From an uncultured Dehalococcoidia bacterium (GTDB taxonomy: Bacteria > Chloroflexota > Dehalococcoidia > Lucifugimonadales > Lucifugimonadaceae), in the NCBI GenBank assembly GCA_958295935.1, contig OY282385.1:2521545-2585544 (forward strand): a stretch of 64,000 nucleotides of DNA. Direction: 5' to 3'. Under the pieces are notes generated by a model. It saw only the letters and a list, made by a program, of their open reading frames with translations. It did no database searches and had not been told where the DNA came from. Both the position numbers and the translations under genes were made by a program. Position 1 is the stretch's first letter. Each line of letters starts with the position of its first letter. This document shows positions 60,801 to 64,000 of the stretch, piece after piece.

Positions 60801-61211
60801 GAATAGATAGTAGATAGGAGTTCGTGCTGTACTACGGGCAGCGCGCGGATATTCACGCTCCGTTAGAATAGGTTCAGGTTGTCGACCTCCCTCAGAAAAT
60901 AGCTTTTGTAGCGTTGGGTCTATAGACGAAGTAAATACTGCGCTCCACGGCAATTCCCTCAGGATCTCTACATGTGGAGGATGAACGCGCTGCTCGAAGC
61001 GTTCGGCCAACCATTCGTAAAGGTCTTCTGTTAAAGGCAGCATTCCCGCCCAACTAGATTGACGGTCACCAGTCAGTCCAAGCTTGGTAGACACGTTTGT
61101 CAGGACCGTATCTCCGCGTTCGGAGTCGTACCAAGCATCCTGTCCCAACAGGAGGACTAGAGGGCGCTTTTCCTCAACGGTTGAGAGCAACAACTCACGT
61201 GCAGTGTGCAT
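57831..61211 (-). CDS. Large SIR2-like / P-loop NTPase protein, STAND-type
   Basis: A 1126-residue protein. Residues 1-240 resemble a SIR2-type domain (PLVLLLGQDAW, LPWSAVFTSSIDPTL, PIYYLFSRAGEQD), but the catalytic Asn and His of NADases seem replaced (TSSID, LFSRAG). A P-loop NTPase follows with VVEGQSGTGKSVTL near residue 372 and a Walker B-like TLIVCDAN. The last 500 residues are helical and TPR-like. This is the layout of STAND defence proteins: effector, switch, sensor. The ATG chosen has GGAG at 8 bases; upstream reading belongs to the antisense of a helicase remnant. Confidence 0.72.
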   Translation of the reverse strand: MHTARELLLSTVEEKRPLVLLLGQDAWYDSERGDTVLTNVSTKLGLTGDRQSSWAGMLPLTEDLYEWLAERFEQRVHPPHVEILRELPWSAVFTSSIDPTLQKLFSEGGRQPEPILTEREYPRAARSTARTPIYYLFSRAGEQDVQAWPPANLIELRTRRTQHTVPLLNRMLDTATPLGTIVVDGFSFGEDWLRFEDLLGILVNAASNQVLWFGGRPSMDDDDVEHFAELERKNQILVEPARLGTIIAELRATGRLADITPLESGDVGTVSLGNWRAFNVTPEERLRVEAVASIVDDSWTSFLPPLGPDSEYDSFRRFHGVLGGPRLLVEGVRRGFAIERDFEEQLFRRVSDALADHSKLDSPIVVEGQSGTGKSVTLARIVARVREQKADPVLYSVGRIPQTEEISEFCLTADRAGARATLIVCDANRGIDSYDELLSGLRSRGRKAVVLGSQYRVDDANQYPRIKAPPVLSENEKPKLADLLREFGVPEQTQLEGDNFLAILYRHLPASRPRIGSGLSAEARATARQLEARGSQHRAVDPISQLHCQLIDKGYISSYMPLFSDQPGNTSTQEGGSAGKIIDMVMVSGSLNCPVPVNLLLRAVSDQHQRIDAAFVSELFRDLDLFRWKSRDSEGNDWLVLPRLTLEAQLICQRRLGGAQAEARVLVDMVGSARLGIDNIHERGFLLNLLQQVGRDGPRGSGYKHSYVDFARKLTELRKRFNVIDASLMLQESAFRRSAVREREVDDHQWFQLLDEAREAVHAALDGIDNGQIQAARRTRQNLLVELAAIYGFLANNHARRKATSADIWSAYQAARVAVRKAISAADNYYPHDVGLWAPADLLESTELTELQRGELAADIYSGLNQVEKDSLSPGQRERFESRRMLVGKTLQDHRLTEEAYVALKESGSTAGYFLRAREYAPELNKDDVEVEMPADLERAKRAADFLTACLDKIQQDERCLWLLLENRWIAEMRRRPLRGERQPLPVGDMRRKFLDIVRTLNQAAGESSRYGTRYLEAVLTWLTGDYDAAGEIFRHLYQETDYVYRGRIFLRHVVSDINGTPRNFTGRVENQRGEGRWNIRVDDLNQTIRLIEKDFPREDIKYGRSLSDFAIAFNFIGPIADPIRR

Positions 61212-61228
61212 CAATCTGCTCCGAAGAA

Positions 61229-61247
61229 CGAGGTTCCAAAAACCTCG
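61229..61247 (-). promoter_or_regulatory. Perfect inverted repeat upstream of the SIR2-like gene
   Basis: CGAGGTT-CCAAA-AACCTCG, 7-bp arms, lies just before the GGAG ribosome site of the gene (18 bases from the ATG). It could be an operator or an RNA hairpin limiting translation. Confidence 0.4.
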
Positions 61248-61371
61248 TGTCTGGCGCGGGTGTGGTCGTCCACGACGGGTCTGTCTAAAACCACCATAGC
61301 CGAATACCCTTTCAGCTCGGCAGCGACTTAAAGTACACACCCTGCCTGTCACTGAACACTCTAGCACAAAA

Positions 61372-62136
61372 ATGTGGCCCAGCCTCATCATCACCGACGA
61401 ATCGCAGGACATCGAGGTCTCAGAACTGCGTTTTATGGCAGCCATGGGAACTGAACGGGCGGGCAGCCTCTTCTTTGCCGGGGACCGTGGTTAACGTATC
61501 TTCCAACAGCCGTTCTCGTGGCATGCGCTTGGTGTGGAGATACGCGGGCGCTCACGCACGTTGAAGATCAACTACCGAACCTCGCACCAGATCAGGAAGC
61601 GTTTCTATCTTCTATTGGGGACGGAGATAGCCGACGTCGACGGAGACACCGAGAAACGTTTGGGCACGATATCGGTGTTCAGCGAGCCAGAACCGTTAAT
61701 AGCCATTGCCGAATCTGCTGAGGAAGAATCTAGGGCGGTCGCCGATTGGCTAACCGATCTGATTGGAAAGGACTTGAAGCCTCACGAGATCAGCGTCTTC
61801 GTCAGGTCTGCCAACCAGATCGAGCGGGCTACTACTGCTGTTGAAACCTCCGGACTGCAGTTCACAGTTCTTGGCGACCATGTCCATACGACCGAAGGGC
61901 ACGTCTCCGTTGGCGCCATGCACTTGGCAAGGGACTAGAGTTCCGCGCCGCCGTTGTCATGGCCTACGACGAAGAGGTCATCCCGCTTCAGGAGCGGATC
62001 GAGTCGGTCACTGATGACTCGGACCTGGAAGAGGTCTATAACACCGAAAGGTATCTCCTATACGTCGCCTGCACCCGTGCCCGAGACTATCTCCTCATGA
62101 CCGGCGTCGGAGTTCCTGGACGACCTTCGAGTGTGA
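61372..62136 (+). pseudogene. Decayed UvrD/Rep-type helicase, N-terminus missing
   Basis: The sequence encodes a superfamily 1 helicase C-terminal half: TDESQDIE (Walker B), FAGDRG, INYRTSHQIR (motif IV-like), GTEIADVDGD, and YLLYVACTRARDYLL (motif VI). It is broken three times: an in-frame TAA at 61492-61494 in place of a Gln codon after FAGDRG, a frameshift near 61928 before GLEFRAAVVM, and another near 62110 before EFLDDLRV, where the TGA ends the family sequence. Nothing corresponding to the first 300 residues is present. The island's SIR2-like gene lies directly before it in opposite orientation, and its insertion may have removed the 5' part. Confidence 0.8.
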
Positions 62137-62434
62137 GTAGTGGCCGAGTAGGGGTTTGTGTCAAACCTTGGAGGTTGCGGGCTACACGCGGCGGAAGCGA
62201 TGGCGGGCGACAGGGCGGGGTAGGAGCTAGGTTGAAGGCTTTTTCCACCTCGGTCAGCGTGTGGCGGTTGACGGCGCGGGGGAGAAGCGCCTGAGGGGCC
62301 GTCAGGAATCGATGCATTTGCATTCCACTGCGCGCACCGGTGGGCGCGGTTCCGAAACGTAGGTCGTATCGTTCCGGTACGCTGCGACTCCGCCCACCGG
62401 CGGGTGTGGGACAATGTAATCTTCGAGGCCAATC
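62137..62434 (+). other. Non-coding gap between defence remnants
   Basis: No gene recognised. Holds the inverted repeat at 62337-62400. Some frames on the minus strand are open but show no family pattern. Confidence 0.4.
62337..62400 (+). repeat. Inverted repeat with 10-bp arms
   Basis: CCGGTGGGCG (62337-62346) and CGCCCACCGG (62391-62400) are perfectly complementary, separated by 44 bases. It lies 35 bases before the restriction-enzyme remnant. It could be a mobile element end, an operator, or part of a structured RNA. Confidence 0.45.
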
Positions 62435-62659
62435 ATGGTTAATCGCTTCTACGAACAACCCATACTCAATTCTCCCTATGAGTACCCGGCGATGCACTGG
62501 GAGCTTGACGCTCAGGGCGTGCGGATCGAGATGGTCGTGTGTAACCGGCGCGGCGCGGAGATCAAGTCGGGGAGGGATATTGCGAAGCGATTGCGACCCG
62601 GGGAGCCGGTTGGTCGGCGGGCGCTGGGCGACCTTATTACGAAGGTGCGCCGAGATTGA
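62435..62659 (+). pseudogene. Remnant resembling the start of a BPTD_3080-type restriction endonuclease
   Basis: A 74-codon frame beginning MVNRFYEQPILNSPYEYP, similar as I remember it to the N-terminus of the BPTD_3080 family of type III-like restriction enzymes, which are about 900 residues long. After HWELDAQG the resemblance stops, and the rest (RRGAEIKSGRDIAKRL) is of unknown origin. It is either a large-deletion remnant or a fusion of two fragments. Confidence 0.45.
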
Positions 62660-62678
62660 AACGAGGGTTTGGTAGCAG

Positions 62679-64000
62679 TTGAATTCTGACGCGGTGATAC
62701 ATGAAGGACAGGTGCTGACCGGGCCGTTGTTCAACGAGCCGATGCGGGTTGAGACCGTCCGCTCAAGCGGCGCTGATGCGGTGGAGGCGGGTCTGGTCGG
62801 TCAGCGGACGGAGCGGTTCCGTCGGGTTACGCTGACCTCTGCCGACGTCGCTGATCTGGTCATCGCCGACTCGACTCTTTCCTACGAGGGCGACGGGCGG
62901 CTCCTGCGGCTTGGCCTCCAGGCGTATTCCCTTGGCATCGCCTACGAGTTCGACCCCTACTTCGGTCTGTCCATCTCGCGGGTGGACCCGCTGCCGCACC
63001 AACTCGAGGCGGTCTACGAGCGCTTCTTGAAGCTTCCCAGCGTGCGATTCCTGCTGGCCGACGACGCTGGCGCGGGCAAGACGATCATGGCGGGGCTGCT
63101 CGCCCGCGAGCTCAAGCTTCGGGGGCTTGCGGAGAGGGTTCTCATCGTTTGCCCGGCGAACCTGACGTTCCAGTGGCAGCGGGAATTGAAGGAGAAGTTC
63201 GACGAGAGGTTCCTGATATTCAGGGGCGACGACATCCGCGATCAGTTCGGCGTCAACCAGTGGCTGGACCAGAAGCAGGTCATCACCTCTCTGGATCTGG
63301 CGAAGCGCGACGACATCTTGCCGGGCCTGCGGCAGGCTCGCTGGGACCTTGTGATCGTGGACGAGGCGCACCGCATGTCGGCGCGTGACGAGACGCACAA
63401 GAGTCAGCGCTACCGGCTGGGGGAGATTCTGCGTGACAGCGCCGACAACATACTGTTGTTGACTGCCACTCCGCATAAGGGTGACCCGCAGAACTTCACC
63501 TTGTTCCTGCAACTCCTCGACCGCGACGCCTATGCCGACGTGAAGTCCATCCGCGAGGCTATGGAGCGTAGGCGGGCGCCTTTCTATCTGCGTCGGACGA
63601 AGGAGGCGATGGTCTATTTCCCGGAACGGCAGCCGGATGGCGTCTGGGCTGCGAAACCGGTGTTCACGAAGCGAATTACCCGCACGGCCGACTTCACCAT
63701 CGACGGGGACGAGCTGGGCTTGTACGGAGAGGTGAGCCGGTTCGTGAAGAGTCAGAGCAGACGTGCATCGGCGCAGGGTGACGACCGGCGGGCTCGCGCG
63801 GTTGGCTTTCTCATGTCGCTGTACCAGAGGCGCCTTGCCTCCAGCGCGTACGCGATGCGCCGCTCGCTGGAGAACCGGGCCAGGCGATTGGAGGAGGGGC
63901 TCAAGCAGGCGCAGAGCCTTGCCAAGAAGGCGCCGCCGGACCTGCCCGATTGGGATGAGCTCGAGGAGTTGGAGGATGCTGACCGCGAGCGGCTGGAGCG
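62679..64000 (+). CDS. SNF2/RapA-like helicase, DrmD-like (3' truncated by window)
   Basis: Open from a TTG preceded by GAGG (12 bases) to the window end, 440 codons. N-terminal GQVLTGPLFNEPMRVETV and FRRVTLTSADVADLVI are characteristic of large defence-island helicases. The SNF2 motor has DDAGAGKTIMAGLL near residue 130, VDEAHRM near 229 and LTATPHKG near 260. DISARM DrmD and the related DUF3883-type helicases share this start. No DISARM methyltransferase or drmA/B/C is within the window, so the system cannot be named. A GTG five codons later is an alternative start. Confidence 0.85.
   Translation, partial: MNSDAVIHEGQVLTGPLFNEPMRVETVRSSGADAVEAGLVGQRTERFRRVTLTSADVADLVIADSTLSYEGDGRLLRLGLQAYSLGIAYEFDPYFGLSISRVDPLPHQLEAVYERFLKLPSVRFLLADDAGAGKTIMAGLLARELKLRGLAERVLIVCPANLTFQWQRELKEKFDERFLIFRGDDIRDQFGVNQWLDQKQVITSLDLAKRDDILPGLRQARWDLVIVDEAHRMSARDETHKSQRYRLGEILRDSADNILLLTATPHKGDPQNFTLFLQLLDRDAYADVKSIREAMERRRAPFYLRRTKEAMVYFPERQPDGVWAAKPVFTKRITRTADFTIDGDELGLYGEVSRFVKSQSRRASAQGDDRRARAVGFLMSLYQRRLASSAYAMRRSLENRARRLEEGLKQAQSLAKKAPPDLPDWDELEELEDADRERLE

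Noticed and set aside
57831-61445. Longer version of the SIR2-like protein starting at 61445
   Set aside because: The extra 78 residues are the antisense of the helicase remnant and a GGAG-preceded ATG at 61211 gives a natural start.

Overview
The window is a GC-rich (about 60% by eye) bacterial contig with short intergenic gaps and many 4-base start/stop overlaps (ATGA, GTGA, TTGA). Gene content points to a Chloroflexota lineage of the Dehalococcoidia/SAR202 kind: repeated DUF1800-DUF1501 pairs, LutABC with L-2-hydroxyglutarate oxidase and glycerate kinase, an N-acyl-D-amino-acid deacylase, a PAC2 protein beside aroA/tyrA/gmk, and an ethanolamine-type permease. This assignment is inference from gene content; no rRNA or marker phylogeny is available here.

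Layout. 1-2.8 kb: an ABC-2 exporter (ATPase tail, two permeases). 3.2-7.7 kb: a catabolic set (2-hydroxyacid dehydrogenase, ThDP enzyme, D-aminoacylase-type amidohydrolase). 8.0-13.0 kb: a three-subunit NAD-linked oxidoreductase built like FdsGBA formate dehydrogenase, whose alpha subunit appears to lack the catalytic Cys/Sec. Thioredoxin and a selenocysteine tRNA (selC) follow. 13.9-22.2 kb: DUF1800, DUF1501 and an NHL-repeat protein, with a coiled-coil gene and a type III-like restriction-modification system placed between the last two. The methyltransferase gene of that system is frameshifted at a run of 13 G. 22.3-34.2 kb: LhgO, LutABC, glycerate kinase, SDR, nitroreductase, gmk, aroA, tyrA, an unknown protein and PAC2. 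34.4-36.8 kb: four tandem GIY-YIG nuclease domains. 37.4-45.2 kb: a YprB-like exonuclease that seems to start at CTG, a YbhB-like lipoprotein, a HEPN/MNT pair, a second NHL-DUF1501-DUF1800 set on the minus strand, and a permease.

45.3-64 kb is a dense defence island. A type I system (hsdM, hsdS, hsdR, YgjP-like peptidase) is interleaved with a retropepsin-like protease, an AAA ATPase with a TOPRIM/DUF4435-like tail, and a TIR gene overlapping a SLOG gene. Two small chimeric ORFs carry copied tails of hsdM and hsdS. On the minus strand follow a large protein with a SIR2-like N-terminus and a P-loop NTPase, and its partner of unknown function. Then come a decayed UvrD-like helicase, a restriction-enzyme remnant, and a SNF2-type helicase that runs off the window.

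Main points: (1) the G13 tract suggests phase variation of a methyltransferase and hence of a restriction system; (2) the TIR-SLOG pair inside the hsd operon is a candidate NAD-nucleotide signalling defence module; (3) comparison of the two DUF1800-DUF1501-NHL sets indicates the restriction system was inserted into one of them; (4) the chimeric ORFs record recombination in the hsd locus.
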